A DNA stretch of 64,000 nt from positions 115,949-179,948 of the forward strand of contig JANTQF010000039.1 of NCBI GenBank assembly GCA_032988165.1, in the 5' to 3' direction. The DNA comes from Emmonsiellopsis sp. PD_33. Taxonomy: Eukaryota; Ascomycota; Eurotiomycetes; Onygenales; Ajellomycetaceae. Made by a program: the position numbers and the translations under genes. This document shows, in pieces, positions 35,477-44,380 of this stretch. Under the pieces are notes generated by a model that was not told where the DNA came from, searched no databases, and was given only the letters and a program-made list of their open reading frames with translations. The first letter of the stretch is position 1, and the number at the start of each line of letters is the position of its first letter.

Positions 35477-35902
35477 GCCTTTCGGGGGATGGAAGGGGAT
35501 TTTTTGGTGGAAATGCTCCCGGCTATCACGCAAGCTTTTCTTTGCGCGGCAAAGATCAAGGAAACAAATGCCGTGCATGCATAGATCCCGAGAAAAGGAG
35601 GAAAAGGCCCAATTCGGTCCGACCCAGTTTCGAGATGATACAGTGCCTGGCCCTCGGACGGCAGCAACGGGCCGTCATTGAAAGCTCTCCTGCGCCCATT
35701 TGCATATTAACTATCGCACAAGACCTGCGACTTGGAAGCTTTTTCGCGTGGTTCACTTCACTAAACGTGCCACCGGAATTGCCGCCGGAGTTTCGTCTAC
35801 CGGAGTTGCCTCCGCCAGAGAAGACCCCTAACATTCCCCCACAGTTACCCCGGAATTAGTTACCAGCAGCCGCCGCCATCTTGACATGCAAGGAGAGACA
35901 TG

Positions 35903-36055
35903 GGTGGCTAAAATGCAAAAACCACCCTCCTACGGCTCGCAAGGCACGCCTTATAATTATCTGCGCCATCAGCGCGGCACTCTGCGGGTGGTGTAAAAAC
36001 CCCTCTCTGTAGAGGCGCTACCTCTGGTTCATTGCCGGCAATTTGAAGGGCCACC
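35903..36055. mobile_element. Possible MITE-like element, short inverted ends
   Basis: The segment starts with GGTGGC and ends with GCCACC. It is flanked on both sides by ATG (35900-35902 and 36056-36058), a possible 3-bp target duplication. The inner ends are only loosely complementary. It could equally be chance. Confidence 0.25.
35906..35912 (+). promoter_or_regulatory. GGCTAAA, XlnR-type site
   Basis: GGCTAAA matches the established XlnR core, about 318 bp upstream of the beta-helix gene ATG. A mirror copy occurs at a similar distance upstream of the GH43 gene. Confidence 0.45.
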
Positions 36056-36229
36056 ATGTATGACGATCTTTTTAATATCGCAGTGGTCATGGCTCCGAGT
36101 CCCTATGTTCCTAGTCCGTTCCTTGCCCGAGACCTGGGAAAAGCAAGGCCTACAAATAGCTCATCGTGGACCGAACAACATCTCGGAAATGTACTCCTCC
36201 GCAATTCGAACATAGGCAGATAAATCACG

Positions 36230-38544
36230 ATGAACCGGTATCTTGTTGCCGCTTCCCTCCTCCTCGGCACACTTCAAGTGTCAGCCGTCGATTTCTACGT
36301 CGACACACAGGGCTCCGATGAAAATGCTGGTAGCTCGCCCGACGAAGCGTTCGGCACACTCGAAAGAGCACAGGAGGCCGTCCGCACCGTCACCAGCGAC
36401 GCCATGAACGAGGATGTTACCGTCCACATTGCACCCGGCACCTACTTCCTATCCGCCCCGTTGCTCTTCAACGCGACGGACTCAGGCCAGAACGGCTTCA
36501 CTGTCAATTGGATAGGCCAAGAAGCTACAATCTCCGGCGGTTTCCAGATCGAGGGCTGGGAATCCGGATCTGATGGTGTCTTTTCCGCCTCAGTTCCGGC
36601 CGGTACTCGGTCACGGAATCTCTTTGTCGGGGGGATGGCGGCAAACTATGCGCGGACCAAGCTCTCCAACAGGGAAGATTTCACCTACACCAGCACCGGC
36701 ATGCAATGGACGGACTCAGCCTATGACTTCCTCATGACAACTGAGGGAGTTGAGAACGCTGAGATTCGCTTCATCAGTTCCTTTACGGACCGTTACGCCC
36801 CGATAGAATCCGTGGGAGACCGGGAACTCGTCATGAAACAGTTCGCTTGGGGCAACCAGATAATCGGCTACGACACGATTAACAACCCCAATGAAGATTT
36901 TGGTGCTTATGTCCAGAACTGCCTGGCGTTCTTGACAGATGGGGGCCAGTTCTTCTTCGACTCTAACGATAGCAAGGTATACTATAAGCCCCTGGACGGC
37001 GAGGATATGGAGACCATCGATGCCTATCTAGGAGTTCTAGAGACACTTGTTGCGGTCGGTGGTACTCACGATGACCCGGCGCATGATATTTCCTTCAATG
37101 GCTTGACTTTTGTAAGTATCCGTCTTTTCGACTCCCTGGTACTCTCGTCTCGGAATCTGACACAATGTAGTCCCACTCCACGTGGTTAAAGCCTGATGAG
37201 GGCTTCGGCTATATTGACCAGCAGACAGGCGCCCACATCGGGGAGGATGTCAGCTATCCGGAATTCGAGGCGACGCGGCCCAGGTGGCATCAGATGCCCG
37301 GCGCCGTCCAGATCAGTGCCGCAACAAATATCGGCATGGTTGGCTGCAACTTTACCCAGCTGGGTGCTGGCGGCCTCGGTATTGGCAACGATGCGAATGC
37401 CCATATCTCTGGTGTTGGCCTCGGTGCAAGCAAGATCTCAATCACTGATGGCTACTTCACACAGGTCCAGGGTAATAGCATCACTGCGGGTGGCATCCTA
37501 GCTGACGCTCATCACCCGAGTGACCCGCGAATGACCAACTCAGAGATTGATATCCGGGGTAATATCTTCTTCAACAACTCAGCCCTCTACAGCTCAACCG
37601 TCAATATTCTCTTCACTTATCTCCAATCCTCAAACATCACCCATAATGATATCTCCGAAGCGCCATACTCTGGCATCTGCCACGGCTATGGTTGGGGCGC
37701 CAACGATGCTGGCGGCAGTGTTGAGTACCGCAATCGCGGCCTGTACAAATACCAGCCCGAGTACGACACGCCAACGACGATAAAGGATAACCTAATTGAG
37801 GGAAACCTCATCCACCGGTATGGACTCACCCACACCGACCTGGGCGCTATATACACCTTGTCAAGATCACCGGGCACTCTAGTCACCGACAACTACGCCT
37901 ATGATTCGAGCGGATTCGGCATCTACCCAGACGAGGGCTCTAGCAATATAACATACGTGTACAACGTATGCTTCCCCAATGGCCCCTGGTACGCCGCCAA
38001 CGACTGGAGCGAAGACTTGCACACAGGAAACAACATCCTCACCGACAACTGGGGCAAATCCGGCGATGACTCCCTCGTCAACCAGCCCGACGGCACCGGA
38101 CGCCGCGGAAACACGTTTGAGCGGAACTACATCGTCTCTGACGTGGACCAGACATCAGCCCGAGGCCAGAGGGCCGTCTACCGCGCCGGCGTCCCCCCCG
38201 GAGCCCGCTCTGGCCGTCCCGTCACCAACCAAGACGACCTCGCGGACGGATATTTCTCTCTCGGGTCTGATCCTAATGGGGACGGCCTTCTCGCCGTGCG
38301 CCTCACGAACTTCGACGACGTCGACTTCACAGACGTGTCCTTCGAGGTCAGCGCTGAAAATGGACAAACGTTGGAGCCAGTGGATACGCCCACGTCTATT
38401 CCTGCCGATGGCTCCGCCGTGGCTACTTATCGGGTCAGCGGAGGCGACCAGAATCAGGTTACCGTGACGGCCGCCGCGAGCTATAAGAACCCGCGGACCG
38501 GCAAGTTGGAAACCAGGTCGGCGAGCGGGAGTGTCGAGCTATAG
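36230..38544 (+). CDS. Secreted right-handed parallel beta-helix protein
   Basis: The exons are 36230-37111 and 37171-38544, giving 751 residues. The first 19 residues (MNRYLVAASLLLGTLQVSA) are a signal peptide. The start of the mature chain, DFYVDTQGSDENAG, is the typical entry of carbohydrate-active parallel beta-helix proteins. A long right-handed beta-helix follows, with repeating Asn/Gly/Ile turns (GNIFFNNSALYSSTVN, SNITHNDISEAPYSG). Residues about 650-750 resemble a beta-sandwich of the NEW3 type found in some glycosidases. The fold and setting suggest a glycan-degrading enzyme, possibly a beta-helix glycosidase comparable to GH120, but no catalytic residues can be assigned by eye. It converges with the GH43-CBM6 gene and shares a XlnR-type site at a matching distance, suggesting joint action on hemicellulose or pectin side chains. 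Confidence 0.85.
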
Positions 38545-39031
38545 GTGGTAGCTAGATAGTTGGGTAGGCGAAGTTTTATAATTCTATGTTCTTCACGTAC
38601 GTGCGTGCAAATTAAGACCTTTACTTCTTACATGACCGTCATAGTAACTTGGCTGTTTAGGTGGGTTAGTTCATCCTGAATTCTTCAGAGAATAGTGGCA
38701 CGTTTTGGTCATATTTGAGTAGATGGGAGCACTATTGTGTTTCTGTTCTCATGAAAAATACAATCATTGCGCTTTATAAAATACGCCTAGCGTTTAACCA
38801 GTCCGCCGTGGTCCATCTATTGAACTTGTGATGGACTCGATTGGGGTATTATGGCATAAGGGCAAGCCATCAGGACATGTCATGGACATTGTTATTGCCC
38901 CTATAAGGTGCCTTCTAGGATCTAACCCCCAAGGCTGTATTTTCAAACAGCAAATGTATATATACACTTAGAGGGGATTTAAGGCTAAGCAGCATGCATT
39001 GAACGGGTTAGATACTATTAGATTTGACTAC
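38545..39031. other. Spacer between convergent CAZyme genes
   Basis: This AT-rich spacer with no ORF of note contains the 3' ends of both flanking genes. Confidence 0.7.
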
Positions 39032-40396
39032 TTATTTAAACTGCCACCAGTCAAAATTAAGCAGGAACCCATCACCACTACCCGTAAAGACGAAGAACAA
39101 ATCACTCGTCCCCGTAGCCTCGGTGACAGGACACTCAACCGTCGTCCACGTCTGCCAGCCACCCGTGCCGGTAACCTCGCATGTGCCGATAAGCGTGCCG
39201 TCCTTGCTGCCAAGGTGCAGCTCGATGCTGCCACCGGACGTTTCAGAGGCGACGCTGGCAGTGAATGTCGACGCGCCATCGCCAAACGCGACTCCCCTGA
39301 CCTTGATGTAGTCTCCGTTGTTGATAGAGCCAACGTTCATGCCACCCTCGCTGCAGATCTCCGTCTCGATACCTTCAGACCAAGCAATCGTCTCCCCCTC
39401 CTGGCGGATGAAGGGATCGAGCGTGCCGACCTGTTCAGGGCCTTCTGCCGTCATCGGGATTTCTGGTATAGACCCGTCATCATTGTAGTTGAAGCTCTCG
39501 ACACAGACGGACCGAGCAAAGCTGCCGCCGCCGGGGAGGCCAGTGTTGTGATAGAAAAAGTACGACTGGTTGTTGTAGTCGAGGATACCGGGGTGGTTGG
39601 TGATACTAGTGCCCTCGGTCTTCATAACGACGCCGCCGTAGGTCCAGGGGCCCGTGACGCTTGGGCCGGTTGAGTACTGGATATTCTCGGGGCAGCAGTT
39701 GGCTGCGAAGACCATGTAGTAGATGTCCCCGCGCTTGTAGACCCAGGGGCCTTCCTCGTACTGCGTGGGGCGATCAGGGTTCCCATCGCGGGACCCGAAG
39801 CCTTCGGCGGTGAGTTCGACCTTGACGAGGTCCCCGCTGTACGAGAGCATGTCCTCGTTCAGCTTGACATACCACAGATTGGGGTTGCCCCAGTACAGGT
39901 AGGCCTGGCCGTCGTCGTCGATGAAGACGCTGGGGTCGATTTCACCGTTCACCAGGAGGGGGCCTCCAATTGCGTCCACGTACGGTCCGGTGATGTTGTC
40001 GCTCACAGCGATACCAATCGACATTGCACCGCTGGCAGCTTCCACGATGGGGACATAAAAGTAGAACTTCCCGTTGCGCTCAACGACTTGACCGGCCCAT
40101 GCGTCCTGTTTAGCCCAGGCGAACGTCTCCACGCCCGCGGGGGAGCCGTGATGCTGCCAGTTCACCATATCTGACGATGAATAGAGTTGCCAGTCACGCA
40201 TGTCGTAGTAGGTCGCGCCATCTTCGTCGTGGCCGGTAAAGAGGTAGACACGGCCGTCCACGACCACAGGTGCTGGGTCTGTGGTGAAAATTGGCTGGAC
40301 GATGGGGTTGTCGGCTTTGGCAAAACCAGCTCCGGCCAGCAGTTGCCCGACGGACAACAGCGTATAGGCCATCGGCCAAGTGTTGAAGGCTCTCAT
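39032..40396 (-). CDS. Secreted GH43 glycosidase with CBM6
   Basis: This is an uninterrupted ORF. The ATG at 40396 (MRAFNTWPMAYTLLSVGQLL) gives 454 residues with a clear signal peptide; an upstream in-frame ATG at 40435 would add 13. The five-bladed propeller of GH43 is recognised from TTDPAPVVVDGRVYLFTGHD (containing the general base Asp), EIDPSVFIDDDGQAYLYWG (the pKa-modulating Asp) and QYEEGPWVYKR (the general acid Glu). The last ~130 residues form a CBM6-like beta-sandwich ending in GSGDGFLLNFDWWQFK. The enzyme should remove arabinose or xylose residues from hemicellulose outside the cell. The exact activity (arabinofuranosidase, arabinanase or xylosidase) is unresolved. Upstream lie a cluster of CreA-type sites and a XlnR-type site. 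Confidence 0.92.
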   Translation of the reverse strand: MRAFNTWPMAYTLLSVGQLLAGAGFAKADNPIVQPIFTTDPAPVVVDGRVYLFTGHDEDGATYYDMRDWQLYSSSDMVNWQHHGSPAGVETFAWAKQDAWAGQVVERNGKFYFYVPIVEAASGAMSIGIAVSDNITGPYVDAIGGPLLVNGEIDPSVFIDDDGQAYLYWGNPNLWYVKLNEDMLSYSGDLVKVELTAEGFGSRDGNPDRPTQYEEGPWVYKRGDIYYMVFAANCCPENIQYSTGPSVTGPWTYGGVVMKTEGTSITNHPGILDYNNQSYFFYHNTGLPGGGSFARSVCVESFNYNDDGSIPEIPMTAEGPEQVGTLDPFIRQEGETIAWSEGIETEICSEGGMNVGSINNGDYIKVRGVAFGDGASTFTASVASETSGGSIELHLGSKDGTLIGTCEVTGTGGWQTWTTVECPVTEATGTSDLFFVFTGSGDGFLLNFDWWQFK

Positions 40397-40551
40397 GATT
40401 GTGACTGGGGACGTGGTAGCATTGATGGCCCTCAATTAGGTGATGGTACTAGGTCTGCGCCCGAGTACTTATATCCAAAAGAACTTGAAGCATCCAAAAG
40501 AAGCTGCAAAAGGCCATGTCCTCTCCAGCGCCAGGACCAGCGGACATGTGT

Positions 40552-40585
40552 CCGGGGTGGATATCGCGGGGGCAGGGGCCTGGGG
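40552..40585 (+). promoter_or_regulatory. Cluster of CreA-type sites
   Basis: Three matches to the CreA consensus SYGGRG occur within 34 bp: CCGGGG (40552), GCGGGG (40566) and CTGGGG (40580). They lie about 155-190 bp upstream of the GH43 ATG. Paired SYGGRG sites are typical of glucose-repressed Aspergillus genes. Confidence 0.5.
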
Positions 40586-40718
40586 GTATTGATCCCCCCT
40601 GGATGAATATTGCAAGCTTTACCCGGCGTTGGTGAAGCATGGCTCTGTATGTTGACTCGTGGAGAAAAACTTCTCGGTCCGATAATCTAGTATTTCCAGG
40701 GCCCGTCGGTCCGTTAGT

Positions 40719-40725
40719 TTTAGCC
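40719..40725 (-). promoter_or_regulatory. GGCTAAA (minus), XlnR-type site
   Basis: TTTAGCC on the plus strand reads GGCTAAA towards the GH43 gene, about 323 bp upstream of its ATG. Confidence 0.45.
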
Positions 40726-41281
40726 ATTGATACAACGTTGAGAGAAATACTATTGGCACAGATTAGTTAGCTATCCCCAGATGTTTGAACAAGCCGCTCC
40801 TGTCATAACCCTCCCAACCCCTGGCTCGGTTGTTGTTTGCTGTAAGGGCGGCATACTCGGCGTGCAGTTCGGCATCTATACCGGCATTCAACGCCGGCGT
40901 TAAGTCCGTAAATAGTCCAGCAATTGCTCAGTTCTTAGTACCCTAATGAGTATACCCTGCTCTTAAATGAATTTCTCACACTTATTCATTGTATCTTAAT
41001 ATTAGTGTTGGATCAATCATAGACAAGGCCATAGGGAAAACCAACGACAAAAGACACCACAAAGAAGAGGAAAGCGCCACGGCGAAAAATTGACCCGCGC
41101 CGAGATCCCAATAAACATGAAGAAGAAAGAAAGACAGACAGCATCCACAAGCATTTAAAAGAATAATAAAAGCAACAGCAAGCAGTAACATCCAAAGTTT
41201 CCCAGCATTCTCCTTTTTCCCAGCAGTACTAGACTGTGAAAGGTTAACTTCGAGTAACTAGTCCAGCACGATGGCGGATCA

Positions 41282-42067
41282 TCACAGCTGCCACGGCTCA
41301 GCGCCCTCATCTTGTGCAGCAAGCATGCCGAGATACCACAGAGCCAGCAAAACAGTGAGGCAAGGGTGCTGTGCCGTACCGCGTGTGTCCCATGGAATAG
41401 GACGGGAAAGCTCGATATCGCCGTCGTAATTCCGCCGCCGGATAGCCACCAATTCCTCGTTTGTTAGGACAAGACCATACCGTGCCCGATGCTGTTTCAT
41501 ATAGTGGTTGACCTGGCTGAGAACTTGCTTGAATTCTTTCTGCTCGTATGCAGTTCCGTCGCGCAACGCATTGCTCCATTTCCAGCTTGGCTTCACCTCC
41601 CCAGGAGCTCGGTTTGGGCTAGTTCCGCCTGGCAATTCAGGAAGATAATATGCCGTATCAGGCATGAAGTCATCAGGGGTCACTGCCATAGCTCCGATGC
41701 CAAATTCCAAACGTGTAATCCCATTCATCTGGTTTGTTGCCTGTAGTTGATCGAACGCGGCGCGAAGGGCATATCGTGTTCGTGTCATCATTTGTCGAGA
41801 TAGTTCGTATTGGAGGCCCTCCTCAGCATTAACGCTTGTTGATGGAGAGTTTATGAAAGGATCCGAATGAATCATAGTCGCCGTCATTAGGTTGCCGTAG
41901 CGCTGCATAATAGCAGGCAGGTTGAACTGCTGCCATTGGGCAATAGAGCGAATATCAGTGTGATTGTACTGGACATTCGTGGTATTGGGCTCGGGGTTGG
42001 CGGGCGGGTTGATGGGAATATTGAATGGACCCATCTGAAGGTACTCCATCAACGTGACATCTTCCAT
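41282..42067 (-). CDS. PD-(D/E)XK nuclease-like protein (fungal)
   Basis: This is a single ORF of 261 residues. The core pattern of a restriction-endonuclease-like fold is visible: DTAYYLPELPG (D137) followed by GEVKPSWKWS with E157 and K159 as the E-x-K pair. A helix (KEFKQVLSQVNHYMKQH, about 177-193) and the strand RYGLVLTNEELVAIRR follow. This matches the group of fungal PD-(D/E)XK proteins of unknown function. There is no signal peptide or membrane segment. It is divergently transcribed from a small kinase-like gene, with 478 bp between the starts. Nuclease activity is inferred from the motif only; a substrate is unknown. Confidence 0.75.
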   Translation of the reverse strand: MEDVTLMEYLQMGPFNIPINPPANPEPNTTNVQYNHTDIRSIAQWQQFNLPAIMQRYGNLMTATMIHSDPFINSPSTSVNAEEGLQYELSRQMMTRTRYALRAAFDQLQATNQMNGITRLEFGIGAMAVTPDDFMPDTAYYLPELPGGTSPNRAPGEVKPSWKWSNALRDGTAYEQKEFKQVLSQVNHYMKQHRARYGLVLTNEELVAIRRRNYDGDIELSRPIPWDTRGTAQHPCLTVLLALWYLGMLAAQDEGAEPWQL

Positions 42068-42545
42068 TGCGTCTGAGAAAACTGATAGCTAAGAAGTGGA
42101 CAAAAAGCTATTCAGGTATGAACGTGGAATCAGAAGAAGAAGAAGAAGAAGAAGAAGAAGAAGAAGAAGAAGAAGAAGAAGAAGAGAGACTGAGGAAGTG
42201 GACAAGGAGGATGATGGTGAATACTGGAGAATTCACCATGGAGATTTGTCTCCTTCACCTCCCATCTTCCCGTAAGGCGGCCAATGAAGTAAGTTATTTA
42301 TGCGGGGGAAGAGTAAAGTTTAACGCTCATTTCCAACAGATACGAGCGATGTCGTGGGCATAAATATTTAAGGCGGGATGAGAGGAATAGAAATCCGGGA
42401 TTCCAATAGAATGACTAAGCTCATCTACTTCATAAATATGGAATGTGTAACGACCACTTAGAAGTTTAATCACAGATAAATATCCCCCGGTGCTCTCGAG
42501 TGATTCTGCTTTAGCCTTAAATATTCCCGACATGAACCCTCCCAG
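42068..42545. other. Shared promoter of the nuclease/kinase pair
   Basis: This divergent intergenic stretch contains a long (GAA)n microsatellite. The ORF with a run of glutamates here is just a translation of that repeat. Confidence 0.65.
42133..42185 (+). repeat. (GAA)17 trinucleotide microsatellite
   Basis: This is an almost perfect run of about 17 GAA units on the plus strand, 66 bp upstream of the nuclease-like ATG. Confidence 0.9.
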
Positions 42546-43385
42546 ATGGAGTTCTCAGATATCGAGGTATCAGAAATCGTCTTCAAGGAGCAACTTGCGG
42601 ATCGAAAGTACTGCCTGATCCTTCTTGTTGAGCTAAGAGGGAGAACCTGCGTAATGAAGGTGGTAGGTGATTCCGGGCGTGATTTTTAGACAGTACAATT
42701 GTATCTGATGTGTCTCCGACAGCACCATGGTCAGGGACCAAAAGATCCGCGTGTCGACCCCATTCACCGCGAAACGAATATCTATATTTGCGAATCCACC
42801 GCGTATCGGCGCTTCAAAGAAACCGGAATCTGTGCCCGCGGGATCACTCCAGACTTTTACGGGACACTCGAGAACATCGATCCTAAACTCTGTCTCCCCC
42901 ATTTGAGGCGTTTTGTCAGGGACGACTACCCCCCCACTGCCATCTTCATGGAGTATATACCCAACATGAAAGAGCTGCATTGGTCGAATTACACCCCAGA
43001 GCAGATGCAGAACTTCATTAAGGGCTTAGATGAGATTCACAAGGCCCTGGTTTTTCATAGTGATGTCAATCCTAGGAACATGATGATATTGGAGAGGGTC
43101 CCAGCAAGAGCAATCTGGATCGATTTCGATCGGGCACAGACCTACAATGGGAAACTTGACAAACGTCAGCAAGAGTGGATTGATAACGAGAGGCTCCTTG
43201 TGACTGGGATGGCTGAAGACATGGTTAGTGGGCTGGTCTGGTCTCATCCTCCTCCTCTTACCGCAGGAATTACACCTGATTTAGCTAATCTTCCTGTAAT
43301 ACAGAAAGCAGATTCCATCGAACAAAAGACGAACCGATGTCTTCCATACTACGGCATATTTTTGTTTCCAGACAACCATAATTGA
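42546..43385 (+). CDS. Small protein-kinase-like (PKL fold) protein
   Basis: The exons are 42546-42662, 42723-43223 and 43305-43385, with 60- and 81-nt introns, giving 232 residues. It lacks a glycine-rich loop but keeps key kinase positions: Lys in VMKV (K38), a possible helix-C Glu in ESTAYRRF (E63), the hinge-like IFMEYIPNMKEL, the catalytic loop FHSDVNPRNM (H151, D153, N158) and metal-binding IDFDRA (D173/D175). The HxD...N and D-F-D pattern resembles fungal kinases related to aminoglycoside phosphotransferases. The protein is shorter than a full kinase, with no substrate lobe after the DFD helix. It is divergent from the PD-(D/E)XK gene. Role unknown; it may phosphorylate a small molecule or protein. 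Confidence 0.75.
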
Positions 43386-44380
43386 CGGTTCTCGGCAGTG
43401 TTTCATTTCTCCAGCTTCTTTCGGGCTTTAAGCTTCTCGCAGAACCAACAGCATAATACCATTTAATGTTTCTTGTCTTCCTTTTTTAGAAGCACATGAA
43501 AAAGCAAAAGTGGCAATTCAGGCCTAGCTTATGTATGGTAGAAGTCATACTTCTTTCGAGCTATCGATCCCGAACCCCCTTACTTGCGTATAAGATTTCG
43601 TTATTGTTCATTTGGACCCAAAGGTGCTGTATCCCATTCCCTGTGAAGCATTCCTTGACCTCCATGGTGACGCGGAGCCGCGAAATATACGATGGAATGG
43701 GACTTGCGATGATAGTTGATTTTAAACAAGCCAGAACGGAGAGAGCTCTGTCCAACATGTCTGCTACTTCAAAAGAAAGAAGAAGAGACCCACACTGCCA
43801 AAGCGCTTCATTGCCTGGAGAATACCCTCTTAAGGCATACGTCTGGTGTAGTTCTCTCTCTCTCTCTCCTCCCTTCCAGGAGCATATCAGGCACCAGTGA
43901 TGTCCTCAAAGTGCTTTTCAGGCCAAGCTTAAAACCCCTTTCCGTTACGCTTGTTCTTGACACCTAACTCAGTAATGTCAATGAATAAGACATTCTTCGT
44001 GTTGTCAACTTGTCATGCAACCTGCCCAAGGGTGCAGCGGGTTCAACCAGAATTTATCCCATCCCACATCCTATTGAGTAAGGCAGGAGTGGTGCTGCCT
44101 TACTCAATACCGTGCTTATGATGATGCGGCAGCTATAAAGGGGCCAATCTCTCATTTAGAATATCCACGGGGAGACTTTACTACCTTTCGATTCTTGAAT
44201 ACATTTCACATTGACTGTGCAGAATCCTATAGTTAACTGCCGTAATTACGACCTCAATGTTCCAAAACGCAGCCAACCCCAGCCGCGACCTCCAAACTCC
44301 TCCCATCCCCTTGGAATTCCCAACATCAACCCGTTTCAGGGCTACAAGTTTGGCTAGGGCCGTCTTATCACACAAGCTCT
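43386..44380. other. Intergenic, no gene recognised
   Basis: About 1 kb lies between the kinase-like gene and the SRPK pseudogene. ORFs up to 134 codons look random. Confidence 0.55.

Larger units (their letters stand above)
34490..36229. other. 1.7 kb intergenic with kinase relic and TIR-like element
   Basis: No intact gene is seen. The stretch holds a short SRPK-like kinase relic (35273-35476), a 153-bp element with inverted ends (35903-36055), and the promoter of the beta-helix gene. An ORF at 35362-35859 begins inside the relic and is probably not a real gene. Confidence 0.55.
40397..41281. other. Intergenic, GH43 promoter
   Basis: No gene is visible. It holds the GH43 promoter with CreA- and XlnR-type sites and the 3' flank of the nuclease-like gene. 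Confidence 0.65.

Noticed and set aside
35362..35859. 165-codon ORF in the SRPK relic region
   Set aside because: Its first part is the decayed kinase fragment, and the rest is unrelated noncoding-like sequence ending in a Pro-rich chance translation.
35905..36036. Pol III A-box/B-box-like pair suggesting a SINE
   Set aside because: The A box matches but the B box has a mismatch, and the 120-bp spacing is too long for a tRNA-derived promoter.
38999..39673. 224-codon plus-strand ORF opposite the GH43 gene
   Set aside because: It is the antisense shadow of the CBM6/GH43 coding sequence.
42067..42363. ORF with a long glutamate run
   Set aside because: It is simply the translation of the GAA microsatellite in the divergent promoter.
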